Notes: a model not told the origin generated them from the sequence alone. 64,000 bases of DNA from Ceratodon purpureus (GCA_014871385.1 CM026421.1:16475048-16539047); one strand, 5' to 3'; counted from the first letter of the stretch, positions 35,989 to 48,162 are shown. Numbers and translations: made by a program.

Positions 35989-38900
35989 ATGGATCCACGT
36001 AGATTGAGGCTGCCCTTGAGTCATCCCCTACGGGTTCAGCTTAGGGATGCAAAGCTGATGGCGAGGGAGGTTCTTCAAGCAGGCAGAATGGGGCGCGCCG
36101 TGATCCACTGCCCGTGTAGGGTTTGCAACCGTGGCGTTCGTGCCTTCCTTTCCATAGCGACATTCCAAAAGCACATTAAACTGTATCAGTACCACGACCA
36201 TCGCCGTGGACATACCGAGGTAGTTCATTGCTTGCCAGTTCCTTGTCGTCAACATTTCTAATATCGCATGTCTGAATTTTCCCTTCCTGGAAATTGTGTC
36301 TTGCATGCTCACATATAGCCTCCTGTCAAAGCTTGTCATTTCCATCAATGTTGATAGAAATTCTGTAGGGGTTAGGTTCTCTCGGCAGTCTGTTGCTAGT
36401 AGCTTCTAATGGGCCAAGCAAACACATGTTGGAGTGAATGCAGACAAGCTAATCGGTTCGGGTGCAGGGTTTTGATGCAGACGATTCTGACACCGAATGG
36501 GATGAACACGTTGCCGTTCAGTATGGGGAGGTTGCGAGAAGGCCCATCGTGCCTGAAGTGGACCCTGATGCAGCCGGAGTGGACATGGTTGCTGTATTGC
36601 AACAACTGTTTGGTAACTGGGACGAGTTGCGAGAAAACGTTGCGGAGAGGGAGGACGCAGCCGCCCAGAGCGGTGAACGGGATCAGCATGACAACGAAGT
36701 TGACATGGATGACGTGGACGGCGAACCACTGGAAGATCCTCCCTGGGGGGACTTGGAGGCATTGGATCGGGAGAGCGCCCTGGAACACGCCAGATTACAG
36801 GAGCACGCACGGATATCTCTCTTCGAGGGTGCACGTGTTACACGATTGGAGGCCACTGTTCTCATGCTCAACTTGTTCCGATGCAACAAGGCATCAAATG
36901 TTGAGATAGACCAAGCATTTGCGCTCCATCACAGGGTGTTGCTTCCACAGCCAAACACGCTTCCAGATTCAGAGTACGAGGCTTCTCAGCTGCTAAACTC
37001 TCTTGGGCTAGAGTACGAATCAATTGAAATGTGCCCAAACAACTGTATCCTCTTCCGAGGGTCCTTCTCCCACCTTCAGTTGTGCCCACATTGTCGATCG
37101 ATGAGGAGCAGAAGGCATGGTGCTTCTTGGGTCCCCCAGAAAATCCTACGACGCTTTCCACTTGTTCCTAAGCTAAAGAGGATATTCCGTAGCCCAATCC
37201 AGGCAAGTATGATGACTTGGCATGCCAGACGTAGAGTGGAAGACGGCATGGTTCGTCACATCTCGCAATCCAGGCACATGGCTGACATACGCGAAAAGGA
37301 ACCAGCTTTCTGTGAAGATGCAAGGCACCTGTTTCTAGCTCTGACAACAGATGGGATTAATCCCTTTTCGGAAAAAAGGAGTACATACTCCATGTGGCCG
37401 GTGACTCTCCAAAATTACAATATCCCCCCGTGGATGACTACAAAGACCTATTTCATTCTTCTGTCACTATTGATTCCTGGACCGAAGGCTCCGACTGGTG
37501 ATGATTTTGACACCCTTATAGTGCCACTGGTTGAGGAGCTCCAGCTCCTCTGGATGGAAGGCGTCATGATGGCGGATGCTGGTAGGTGGAAGAACGAGAG
37601 GCACTTCCGCATGAATGTCATGCTCATCTTTTGCATTCATGACTTCCCTGCCTATGGGATGACAGCAGGTTGTGTTACAAAGGGCTATAACGGGTGCCCA
37701 ATTTGCGGGCCCAATACTGTGTCCCGCAGATCTGAGTTCCTGGGCAAAAATGTGTATGAAAACCAGGCGCGGATGTATCTTCACGGCGCCCATCACATGC
37801 GACTGAATAGGCGGGATTTTCGAGGGCAGTGTGAGTTTCGCACAGCACCACCTCGTCTTACAGCGGATGAGGTGATCGCCCATGCGGAGAAGAGGCAGCT
37901 GTGGCTGGACGGCGGTGGCGTGCCGGGGAGCGAAGATGATCCGGTTCATGCATCTGGCATCAAGCGCCTCTCTGTATTGTACCGGCTTCCCTACTGGAGG
38001 GTGAGTACACTTCCTTGTGGTCTGTCGATTTAACTTTGTCGTTTGCTCTTCCACTATAAGGCCACGTGTATACATATGAGTTTGATATTTCTGGTAGGGA
38101 CTGATGGCGTTTGAATGTATGTCAGAGGCTCCACATACGCCACACAATAGATGTGATGCACGTGGAGAAAAATGTGTCAGCCAGTCTGCTTGGATACATC
38201 TTGGGTGAGAAAGATACGGTCGCTGTGAGGAAGGACATGGAGCAAGTCAATATCAAAAAAGGCCTGCACCTGCAGCAACGTGGAGGGAGAGGAAACTTTG
38301 TGAAGCCCGACGCACCCTACTCCCTGAGGCAGGGCGAGAGCATTAAGTTCCTCCAGACAATTGGAGCTGTGCTCACACCTACCGGGTACAGCTCTAACAT
38401 GGGGAGACGGGTGGGACACAAGAAGCTGCAAGGACTCAAATCCCACGACCACCACGTACTTATCCAAGACATTCTCCCGGCTTGCATTCGTGGATATCTC
38501 CATCCTGGAGCACGAGATGCTGTGATTCGATTGGGCCATTGCTTCAAGCAAATTTGCACAAAGGTTGTGAATCCAGCTGACATGGCACCGTTGCAGCAAT
38601 ATGTCGCTGAGACTATGTGCCTCCTTGAAATCTGGTTCCCCCCAGCGTTTTTTGACACCATGGAGCATCTCATCCTGCACTTGGTAGAAGAACTCGAATG
38701 GTTTGGACCAGTGCATTCGCGTTGGTGTTATGGCGTTGAACGGTACTTATACGTCCTGAAGCAACACGTCAGAAATCGAACAAGGCCCAAGGCATCCATA
38801 GCTAAGGGCCACATCTATGCTGACACACTAGGCTTTCTCAGTGATCACTTGAACCTGTATCCACTCCACAGGAAGATGTGGAACCCGGACGAGGATGACA

Positions 38901-40239
38901 AGAACTGCGGAGAGGTGCTAGAGGGAGCCCCCACACCGCGGAGGATGGAGGCAGCAGAGGTGGCGGCAGTCCACGAGTTCCTCCTCGCAAACCATGCAGA
39001 CACCGCAGACATGTACAGGTGAGTCACGTCCTTCGTAACAGAGTTGGATGCTAAAACTCAGCCAGTGCACCGACCGTGCTCAATCATATTTTAATGTATA
39101 CGGTCATTGCGAGTTGCTCTTGTACACGATATATCAGATGACGGGTTCTGATGTTGCCATGCTAACCGTCGTGTAGTGAGTACCTTCACGCGAGAGACAA
39201 CCACGTCGCTGCCACTGGCAGTCGATTGTTCCAAGCGTTCTCATCATGGCTTGACAGGCGAGTGGATGACCTTGATGAGGCAAACGAGTTAGTATCCCGC
39301 GAGGTCCGATATCTCTGCCAATTGCCATCGCCCGATGTTGTTGAGTATAATGGCCTCAATGCATACGGAAACCACTTCCGTATAGAAGGGGAGGTGATTG
39401 GAAACACACATGTTTCGTATGATTCCGGCGTTGCTGCAGTTGCCACGACGACGTGTCAGTCCTCTGCGAGTGACCGTCGCCCTGTTGACGCAGCGTTGAA
39501 GTATATTGGAGTGCTCAGGAAAATCATGGTGGTTGCTTATGGCCCCCTGAAAATGAACGTCATGAAATGCACGTGGACAAAGCCCAACCTCGTCGGCCAT
39601 TGCACAATCAAACAAGATTCCTACGGGTTCTGGTTGGTAAAGAGAGACGCCTTCCTGCATCAAAATGCGGAACCATACATCCTTCCGGCCCATGCTTCCC
39701 AGGTACGTGCTATCAGCGGACATATGGTTTCTAACTGGTTTCTAACGCGAGATTATGTTGTGCCTACACATACAATTGCTGCAAAAAGACTTGTGCTATG
39801 AAAACATGCTTACTTTTATTCGGTTCACAGAGACATTGTATCTATACATGCACAGGTATTTTTTGTGAGAGATGGTGGGGACCCTGAATGGGACGTCGTG
39901 GTTCAAAAGGAACCCCGCTCAAGGAGAGTCGAGGATGACGTGGTCGAGGTGGGCGTCCTCGGCGCCTCGGGATTAGCCACCCCACTCACATGGGATGAGA
40001 ACAGCTCCTCGTTTGCTGGTGACGGTGCGGGTGTTGCTCGAGCAGGTGTAGAAGTTCCGCGAGAGAATGTGGCCATGGTGGACGCCCAGAGAGAGCCGCC
40101 GCGGTCCGGATCTCCTTATAATGACATGGATTGGATTGACGATGATGAGGAGGACGATGACGAGGGCGACGTCGTCTTCGACCGCGACGACCCTGGCTAC
40201 GTGGTTTACTCGAACCCTGCACATCCGGTGGTTCGTTAG
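35989..40239 (+). CDS. CACTA (En/Spm) transposase, Tnp2 type, apparently intact, 1188 residues
   Basis: Catalyses cut-and-paste movement of a CACTA element. Exons: 35989-36219, 36468-38000, 38126-39018, 39177-39702, 39856-40239. All have consensus splice sites and consistent phases (0,0,2,0). Domains in order: transposase-associated Cys domain (VIHCPCRVCNRG, residues about 40-75); acidic linker; zinc motif CPNNCILF...LCPHC; Tnp2 core with LALTTDGINPF, YSMWPVTLQNYNIPPWM, FILLSLLIPGPKAP, HDFPAYGMTAGCVTKGYNGCPICGP; IDVMHVEKNVSASLLG; DUF4218 (HLVEELEWFGPVHSRWCYGVERY...LKQHVRNRTRPKASIAKG); DUF4216 (YYG-like VVAYGPLKMNVMKCTW...GFWLVKRDAFL); then an acidic C-terminus (DDDEEDDDEGD). No frame break was seen, so the gene may be recent or still functional. 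Terminal CACTA repeats could not be located, so the element boundaries are open, and domestication is not excluded. Confidence 0.93.
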
Positions 40240-41500
40240 GAAGAGGGAGTTTAAATACAATGGACATTTTGACTTTTGCGGTGTGTTGTAATTTCCATTT
40301 TGTTTTTGGTCCTGTAAATAGTTGCTAAGCTAAGGACTTTCCAGGAATTGCAATGGAAATAGGTCGCGGCCATCGCAATTTTGTGACACGATGTTACGGA
40401 GTTATGCTAGACTAATCAGCTGCTGGACCATATCAGACCTACCGGTTATGTGAATATAAGAAGACGGTCAGCTGCACATATCATTTGCGTATACTACGGT
40501 TCTATCTAAACTAGACCACGCAAGGTTTTTTTCTATTCTTGTGCGTGGTTTGCATGTATTCTCTGCATAGTTTATGTCGCTAAATGCGGCAGTGCGTTTG
40601 AATAGACTCAATTCTCCAAATCTAACTCGCATTTCTGTACCAAATAATTCCGTTTGAAGGCAAGATCATGTGTCTAGCCACGGAGCAAACAGGGACCTAT
40701 CGTGGCAGAGCCCATCGTGCGAGCTACGTGACAGGTGAAGGAACATCCCAGGCACAGAATTTGCTATATTCAGGTACAGAAAAAGACCCGGGGACTCCCA
40801 TCAACATGTGCAAAACCTGAAATAGCAAACTCATGTATGAACACGTTATATTGGCAGAAGTTATGACAATCGACGCTTACTGCTGTTACTTTGTGTGGCC
40901 AGGACCCCAGGTCTTTTGCTGAGGGCAATTGGAAAGCAGGTATTAAGAGGAGACAGTTTCGCACACTTCAGCGGCCGACGTTCTTACATCAAATGGTGCC
41001 GTGGCAACTTGAAAGGCCACCTTGCAAAAGATATTGTGCTCAAACAACCTGGCATAATTGAAGACAACATGAGAAGTTGACGGCACAAAGGTTCGAATCC
41101 CAAGACAACGAAGGAGGTTGCCCACAAGGCATGTGAGTCCAAGGAGCTCTACCAGCGCAACACTTTCATAATAACACCTCTCCATCGGTGACGGCCGAGG
41201 TGACTAGGCGACGACGTCTGGCTATGTGTAGATTTAGTGACGAGCCTTTGCAATATTTGCATTTAACACTAACTGCGCTTGACGCCGTCCCATGATCCAT
41301 CTACAACTGACACACCTTTCTGCCCTTGTGTCAGACAGGTACAATGTGTGCTCCTTCGATGGAGAAGGGGCGATCAGGCCACGACCCCCCGGTCCACCAG
41401 AGCAGCAACCGACACCATCCAGAGGGGTCCACGCCCACCCGCCCCACCTCCATCCATTGCCTCCATGCTCACAGTGTCCACCTCCGGCACGGCAACGCAG
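40240..41500. other. Spacer between the transposase and the Cys-rich gene
   Basis: 3' UTR and spacer. A GGTTCGAATCC word at 41092-41102 resembles a tRNA B-box (it reads as one on both strands), with TGGTAGAGCTCC on the minus strand about 60 bp away. No complete tRNA fold could be drawn. The stretch also holds ordinary-looking sequence whose function is unknown. Confidence 0.35.
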
Positions 41501-41519
41501 ATCGGCCACATATCCGACC

Positions 41520-42250
41520 ATGGCATCGGGCCTGAAGCTTGACGAGGATGGCATTCTTCTCCCATACGAGCAACAAGGGAATCCACACGTTCCGCGACAG
41601 GTATGACATCTATAATTCACCTTGCTCCATCTCTCCCTTTTCCGATACGCCTACCTCGTATCCATCTGTTGCAAGTGCTTGATGGAGAACCAGATGCTAA
41701 CTGAATTTTGAATTGTCTTTAAAAGCATGACTCGAGTGGGCAGCTCTTGTATTTGCCTTGGAGGTATACATCCTACTGGGACGTCATGTGGTTGTGGAAA
41801 GGACGAAACCATGGGCACAGCTGCAACAACTGTTATTGCTATAGGTGTGTTATGCTTCGATGGGTGAGGTGTCCAAATTGCACTTGCAAGATGCCACCCA
41901 TCTCTTCAGGCGCGACACTAGAAGCTCGCATACGCCGAAAACGTATGATATGCCGGTGTCGTCCTATGGAGAAGACCAAGGAAAAATGGCAATGCAAGTG
42001 CCGAATTAGCAGCACCCCTCACAACGACAGGATGTTGACGCCAACGTTTGACCTAGATTTACAAAATCCTCTTCCTCGCTCTAGCGACGAGGAAGAGGAT
42101 TCAGAGGAAGACGCTTCAGAAACCCAGATAGGTCTCGGATCAGGGGACACCGAGACCGACCTAGGGAGGTCATCGTGCCCAGAGGAGGATGAGAACGAGA
42201 CACCAGAGACTGGTCAGGTGTCCTCGTTTGGCCTTCTTCGTCATGGCTAA
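41520..42250 (+). CDS. Small Cys-rich (zinc-knuckle-like) protein with acidic tail, two exons
   Basis: Exons 41520-41600 and 41744-42250 (phase 0), 195 residues from MASGLKLDEDGILLPYEQQG. The open frame continues upstream to 41292, so an earlier start or extra 5' exon is possible. An alternative in-frame acceptor lies at 41725. Exon 2 has a dense Cys cluster (HSCNNCYCYRCVMLRWVRCP, then NCTCKMPP, and later CRCRP and CKCRI) in CxxC and CxC spacing, typical of zinc binding. A Glu/Asp/Ser-rich tail follows (SSDEEEDSEEDASE). It lies on the same strand about 1.3 kb after the Tnp2 stop, so it may be an accessory gene of the same element. I do not recognise the family. Confidence 0.5.
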
Positions 42251-42706
42251 TTTCATTTTCTGTGGGCTGGGTTGAGAGCCCTTATATAGGCTATATAGTT
42301 GTATGTGGGGTCTGCAACTGTGACCCTTGGTATGAGGTGCAGCCGATGTTATAGTGTCGCCATTTTTTCATGAAATATGACATGACCCACCTGCATCGAT
42401 CGCCTGTGGGATACTTGTATCTCGTGTGCTTCGTGGTTGTCGATTCGGTCCATTGCATGTGGGTCACTGTCATATTTTGTCACGCACTCACTGATCCATT
42501 GCATGTGTTGATACATGGCTCCCATGACGAGTGACACAACTGTTTGTGCTCGATCGTGTTTGATTCTGTCTGATTCTGTCGGCACGACCCATATGTTCGG
42601 GTGAACATGTACATTTTGGGGGACGAGTGTACCCTTCCGCAACCATTTATAATAGCCCCCTCTCAGAATTCTCACTATATGCGTTTGACAGATGTAGGTT
42701 TCAACG

Positions 42707-43188
42707 ATGGAGCCGCCATCACCTGCAGTAAGAGAAGACTGTGCCTGTGCCGCTGAGGAGATCTATACCGGATACAAACTAAGGTGCCACTATTGCAAGG
42801 GGCAAGTTTCTGACAATTATCAGTACTCCTTTGAAGTATGGCTCTGTGATGAATGTTGGCTAAAGGAGAATGAAGCATGGGCTGATGCTGTTCTTGGTAA
42901 ATGCTACCCTCTAGTGTTCCTAGCAGTTCATGTCATGTTACAGCAGACACAGCCATGGTTCTGTGATTGCAATGTACACCCTAAAACCTAGCCATGGCAT
43001 GTAACAGCAGACACAGCCATGGTTCTGTGAGTGCAATGTACACCCTAAAACCTAGCCATGGGATGAACTGACGAGTGTGTATGTGTGCATCAACGTTGTG
43101 ACAGCAAGCATGGTTTACGAAGGAACTGGGCAAACATGAAAAGATCGAAAGGTGCTGGATGGCGATGGAGGATGGTAACGCGCCCTGA
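42707..43188 (+). CDS. Small CxxC...CxxC zinc-ribbon-like protein, two exons, 89 residues
   Basis: Exons 42707-42896 and 43109-43188. The phase-1 junction joins AWADAVL to AWFTKELGKHEKIERCWMAM, ending NAP and a stop. Two CxxC pairs (CHYCKG and CDECW, 22 residues apart) form a plausible zinc ribbon, preceded by another Cys pair (CAC). A start in the context CAACG-ATG-GAG is reasonable. A 64-bp duplication lies wholly inside the intron/flank at 42934. Same strand as Tnp2 and the Cys-rich gene, possibly one transposon cassette. The second exon could instead use the CAG acceptor four bases earlier, which ends after about ten codons. Function unknown. Confidence 0.45.
42934..43061 (+). repeat. 64-bp tandem duplication in an intron
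   Basis: CATGT(T/A)ACAGCAGACAC starts at 42934 and 42998. The two copies are almost identical, including CCCTAAAACCTAGCCATGG. It lies within the intron of the small zinc-ribbon-like gene. Confidence 0.9.
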
Positions 43189-43889
43189 CTTCATTGCACA
43201 GTACTTGTATGAAGAATGAAACCACCATCTCAAATTTAATGGACAAGTGTATTGAATATCGTCATAGGTTGTTGTCACTGTAGGGTGCGAAGGGTCCCTG
43301 CATCGGTTGTTGTCCTTAGTGCGTCTGTGCACCATCAGTTGATAGCGCGAATAGTAGTGTAGAGGCAATAACAGGTACTCAAAACCAGGGTACGACAAGA
43401 TATGGCAAGGAGAGCTATTTGACAACCAGGTACCGAAGATCGCGACTCTCCGCGTTGGATTCCATTTTGGGACACTGAGTTGAAAAGGCCTTTGGGGAAC
43501 AACGTGGCTTCGATATACAACATCTTCAAACATGGACACCGCGTCAGATTAGAGTCTGCGGAGATTTGGCCTCGCTTCTATTCTACATCAGGTACTTTCC
43601 TAGACCATGTACTTTATTCAAAGACAGATTTAATCCTCCAGAAAGTAGTCTGATCTGATAACATGAGCTTCCGTGTAAATTTTCCTGGTAGTACTTTTCA
43701 TATATTACCCAATGTTTGCTTAAGGTATGTCCATGTCTATTTCCACGTAAACAGGAACTCATTTGATGCTTAGAGTGTAATTAGCTCTTAGGCTTCAACG
43801 AGCTTACTCTCCAAAATGTTTGTAAATCCGAACTTCAGGTAGAATCCTGAGAGCATAGAGAAGATTTTTGTTTTACCAAGCCCTTTTTC

Positions 43890-44600
43890 ATATATCTTTC
43901 ATTATTATATATATTACAGGAAATTTTCTGAATTTTGAAAACCTAGTATTAAAAAGGAATTTCAGAAATCCCCCCTCCTTTTTTTCGTTTTTCCCACTTT
44001 TCTTTTTTTCCCGCACCAGTTTAAATAGCCAGCAACTATCATGGGAGCATAGAAATGGAATCAAGTCATTTTAATATTTTTTATTATTATATATATCATA
44101 GGAAACTTCTCAATTTTAAAAAATCTATTTTTAAAAATTAATTTCAAAAAACCCCCGTTCTTTTTTTCTGTTGTTTTTCTTTTTTTTTAATTTTTTCTAC
44201 ACACAAAATTAAATAGTCAGTAACTATTGTTCTGTTTATCAAGCCCTTTTCATATTTTTTTATTATATACATATATCATAGGAAAATTTCCAATTTTAAA
44301 AATCCTGGGTTACAAAAGAAAATTCCCCCTTTTTTTTTCCTTTTTCATTTTCCCCTTTTTTTTCTCTTTTTTCTCCACACTAGCATAAATAGTGAGTAAC
44401 CACCATGGAAGTATATAAACGGTTTTTTTTAATCAAGCTCGTTTAATATATTTATTGAAATTATATATATACCATAAGAAAGTTTTAATTTTTCTAAATC
44501 CTAATATTTAAAAATGATTTCAGAATCTTCCCCCTCCCCTTTTATATTTAAAATCCTAATATTAAAAAATAATTTCAGAATCTCCCCCTTTGCCCCCCCT
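43890..44600 (+). repeat. Degenerate tandem array, about 180 bp period, four copies
   Basis: Each unit has TATTATATATAT..., then (A/C)AGGAAA.TTTT(C)..AATTTT, an A-rich block, a C/T tract such as CCCCCTCC followed by long T runs, then AATAGN(C/G)AG(C/T)AAC(T/C)A. Copies begin near 43897, 44080, 44255 and 44450. Heavily diverged. Confidence 0.6.
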
Positions 44601-44948
44601 TTTTTATCCTCCACCCCCTCCCCCAAAATCATAGCGTATGCTGGACTACTGTCCCTATCCTACTATGCCATCGGTAGATAGTGATAGAATGTTTCACTCA
44701 TGCAGGCATGATTGCTGTGATTTGTGGATCATGATGTTACTTGATGCCCTTCCAAATGATGCCCCTTTAGCATGGCAATCATTGAAAGACCTAGTTTTCA
44801 GTCTCAGAAGTTGATTACATTGTGATGTGTCATGAGCAGATTCCATAGGACGAGGTTACAACTTAGATGTGGTACATCATGTCTAGTTGCCATAACCAAA
44901 GTTGCGATGGGATGTACTTTTGTGAACGTACATTCTGTCCATCGCATT

Positions 44949-45071
44949 GTACTCATCGCATAGAGTACAAGTTCTAATGGGATGGGAACTTTGGGCGTGT
45001 TCCATGAAAGGGATGGGAGCTGTACTCATCGCATAGAGTACAAGTTCTAATGGGATGGGAACTTTGGGAAC
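44949..45071 (+). repeat. 74-bp tandem duplication
   Basis: GTACTCATCGCATAGAGTAC, followed by AAGTTCTAATGGGATGGGAA, starts at 44949 and again at 45023. Confidence 0.85.
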
Positions 45072-46266
45072 TCTTTCCCGTCTGATGTAGTACTACCCCG
45101 TTTTGGGCACGTGATCGATGGGAGCTGGGAAAATATGGTCTTCTAATATAGTTCTGATATTATGTGATCCATTGAAAGGGATGGGAGCTAGGAAAATAAT
45201 GTCTTCTGATATAACTCTGATATTGGACGATGCCTAGTCCTAAGTTTAACTGTGCAGGTTTCCCAATATTTCACGAGAACATCAGAACTCACTACATCAA
45301 TTGCAATTCCACGAATATCACTGTGAGTTTTGGCATTCAGTCTTGTAATTTAAGTTGAAGGCATTAGAAGATCATGTCCATCATGCTAAAATATCCGTTA
45401 TTGGCACGCCACATTCTACATTTTAATTTTGTAGATGTAGTTATAAAAATTAACAGATTTCCATCATACACACATGCATTATACTAGGCTGCTTGAAAAT
45501 AAATATACTAAACGAAACACACATAAATATAAACATGACTTGCCATTTTCATATTCTAATACCATACAGATTTGTCGAAACCGTTGAATTGACATAGGCT
45601 CTAAGCCTTGTGTTGTGTTTGCAGGCGTGTTTGCAGCTGCTGCGACGCCTGTATCGCACTTATCTGCAGCCTAACACATGATATTGTGGCATTTTGAAGG
45701 TATGCCTGTGTAACACATGATATTGTGATGAGCCACATGTTTACTGTGATGCCATGAAGGTATGCTGATGTCTAGAGGTTGTCTACATCAAAAACTGGAA
45801 TGTCCAGCCGCGATCTGTAATCGACGTGGTATGCATAGAGATGCACTTGACTTGACTTATCAATGGATCCCACTCATCATACATGTTTCACAGTTGAAGG
45901 GCTAAGTGGGCCAAGGAAGTGACGGAAGTAACCGATGACGGGACTAATCAGAGACATGTAGGAAGTGGTGGAGTAGGCTGTATGACAACTCCCTAGTACC
46001 CTCGAGAGGACTCTGGCGCTGGGCTCATCATGTCCTCTCTCGAGACGAGACAGCCACCTTCTCCATTTTTTGAAATGAAATCTGCCGGCTCCTAGAAATT
46101 ATGTCCCATGATGTCGCTCGACTGGGGCTCTAGCACATGACACTGCATGTCATTGGGGTCTAGAGGTGGCACTGTGTAGCTGGGAAACAACTGCCTCACC
46201 TTGGCATTACGTCTCGCCATTACGCCTCACTTTGGCATTACGTCTCACCACTACGTCTCGCATTGT

Positions 46267-46566
46267 CTTGCTCCTCCAACCTTGTCTTAGTGTGCTCCTC
46301 TTGGTCTGCGTCTCTCATTTGCTCCCCTTAGAAGTCGTCTTCCTGTGTGCTCTGGCCTTGCTCCTCCAACCTTGTCTTAGTGTGCCCCTCTCAGTCTGCG
46401 TCTCGCATTTGAACCCCTTAGAAGTCGTCTTCCTGTGCGCTCTGGCCTTGCTCCTCCAACCTTGTCTTAGTGTGCTCCTCTCGGTCTGCTTCTCGTATCT
46501 GAACCTCCAAGAAGTTGTCTTCCTGTGCGCTCTGGCCTTGCTCCTCCAACCTTGTCTTAGTGTGCT
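46267..46566 (+). repeat. 90-bp minisatellite, 3.3 copies, in frame
   Basis: CTTGCTCCTCCAACCTTGTC starts at 46267, 46357, 46447 and 46537, exactly 90 bp apart. Ninety is 30 codons, so several frames stay open: the plus strand repeats LLLQPCLSVLL..., the minus strand repeats STLRQGWRSKARAHRKTTS. No start, splice context or known domain supports either as a gene, so it is listed as a repeat. Confidence 0.9.
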
Positions 46567-46828
46567 TCTAGAGGGTTTCAATTCAAATCAGAGTTTGTAC
46601 AATCTCCTTGCGGCTAGAAGACTAGTGCGTGGAGCCGACTTAGCGAGGGACGCTTTCTCGGTGAGCTTTCTAAACCTCATTACCTCCGCAATCACGCTAA
46701 TACTCTAAATTGCCATCCCCCACCTTCACCCACTCTCCTCCTCTCTACCTTCAACCTCCCCCCTTGATACTCAGCTACGTCCTCCCTCTTCTTCTCTCTG
46801 GAACTCCCTCGCATGTCCCCGCTATCTC

Positions 46829-47400
46829 TCTAGTGTCACTTCTGTGACTGCCCCTCCCCTACATGTATCCCCTACGCTAACTTGTGCTTCTGAACAGGGC
46901 ATCATCAAGGACCAGGGCGGCGGCGCATTGGGTGGCGCAGGGTGAAGTTGCAGCGGCGGCTCAGCACCAAAGGTGAGTGATCCCCCCCCCCCCCCCCCGA
47001 TCAATTCCTCTCAATTCGCTTCCTCGATCAATTCCTCTAGTGTCGCTTTTGTGAGTGCCCCTCCCCTCCATGTATCCCCTTCGCTAACTTGTGCTTCTGA
47101 ACAAGGCATCATCAGGGACCAGGGCGGCGGCGCGTTGGGTGCCGCTGGGTGAAGTTGCAGCGGCAGTTCAGCACCGAAGGTGATTGATCCCCCCCCCCCC
47201 TCTGATCAATTCCTCGATAATTCGCTTCCTCGATCAATTCCTCTATTGTCACTTCTGTGAGTGCCCCTCCCCTCCATGTATCCCCTTCGCTAACTTGGGC
47301 TTCTGAACAGGGCATCATCAGGGAGCTGGTGGCGGCGCGTTGGGTGAAGTTGCGGCGGCAATTCAGCACCAAAGGTGAGCGCTTCCTTTCTGCCCTGATC
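46829..47400 (+). repeat. 206-bp unit triplicated, each with a splice-like mini-exon
   Basis: Units begin at about 46829, 47035 and 47241 (periods 207 and 206). Each contains GCTTCTGAACA(G/A)G followed by GGCATCATCA, a GC-rich segment ending CAGCACC(A/G)AAG, then GTGA, a C run and CGATCAATTCCTC. Bounded by these AG/GT signals the segments are 75, 74 and 64 nt (46898-46972, 47106-47179, 47311-47374). The lengths differ by non-multiples of three, so they would be noncoding leader exons if used. They lie upstream of the plus-strand gene at 48163. Confidence 0.85.
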
Positions 47401-48162
47401 AATTCCTCGATAATTCGCTCCTCCAAGTAGAGTTTTTGGACAATGTTGACATGTTGTTGTGAAAATACCAGAGTTTGTCATTCTCTATTTTAGCGATCTC
47501 TTTTCAAAGTGTTCCAACACCAATCAGAGAGCAGTAGAGGCTGATATTGCTATGCCTTCTACCCTAAATGATTTTTCACAACCCTGTTTGATTCTCAGGG
47601 TTTTAGCAGTACTCGCAGCTTCTATTCGGACCGCAGCAAACAGGACATCCCTAGGCCGCAGGGTGGAAACGCAGCATCCACACAGGTCTCCATTCTCTCT
47701 CGACCTCCCTCTCTCGCTCTAGGTCTGTCTGACAAAGTAGTACAGTAGTAGAAGCGAGATTGAGATGGCCTGGGGATGCTGAGTGTTACTGCTGTCACCT
47801 GCACCTTTGTCACTCTTATTATTGTTTTTTTGCTGAGTAGCTCATGGCTGATCCCAGCCATCTCTGCAAAACCACCAGTCCAGAACCACGGCAACGGAGG
47901 AAGACAATTGAAGGGTTGGGCTGGGATGGACTGTATGGGTTGGGTCGGGGTTGAATGGAAGCTCAGTCATCTCTCATACTCGGTCCTAGTCTGAGGTTCT
48001 CACCATAAGAGTCTCCACGAACCGAAGAGAGACGTGAGACTCCTTTAAGGTTGTGCCTCCAAGTATGCTATCCTCAGACACGTCTTCCAGGGCTTGTAAT
48101 TACACCGTGTACCTTGTAATTGACTACATTTTTCTTGGATTGTGATGTGCAGTGTGTTGAGA
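47401..48162 (+). promoter_or_regulatory. Likely promoter/leader region of the 48163 gene
   Basis: No coding region. An acceptor at 48151-48152 (TGATGTGCAG) sits 10 bases before the chosen start codon, consistent with a spliced 5' leader. It contains two words shared with the upstream region of the 18510-22233 gene: TTTAAGGTTGTGCC (48044) and a 26-bp block (48090). Confidence 0.4.
48090..48115 (+). repeat. 26-bp sequence shared with 22550-22575
   Basis: Identical 26-mer (core GGGCTTGTAATTACACCGTG) at both places in the same plus orientation. The flanking ten bases are also similar, and the 14-mer TTTAAGGTTGTGCC lies nearby in each (48044-48057, 22581-22594). Contains the palindrome GTAATTAC. 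Confidence 0.8.

Larger units (their letters stand above)
43189..46165. other. Repeat-rich noncoding stretch
   Basis: Contains degenerate 180-bp repeats (43890-44600) and a 74-bp duplication (44949). A TAACACATGATATTGTG phrase is repeated at about 45671 and 45712. No coding region is supported. Confidence 0.5.

Noticed and set aside
41073-41180. tRNA gene suggested by GGTTCGAATCC and, on the minus strand, TGGTAGAGCTCC
   Set aside because: No acceptor stem, anticodon stem or proper A-box spacing could be drawn; at most a SINE relic.
46166-46708. Long plus-strand open frame of 180 codons
   Set aside because: It is mainly the 90-bp minisatellite, hydrophobic Leu/Cys/Val repeats without domain, and the opposite strand is equally open.
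46980-46999. Long poly-C runs as biological signal
   Set aside because: Homopolymers of this length are prone to sequencing error and occur at the same place in each 206-bp unit; treated as part of the repeat.
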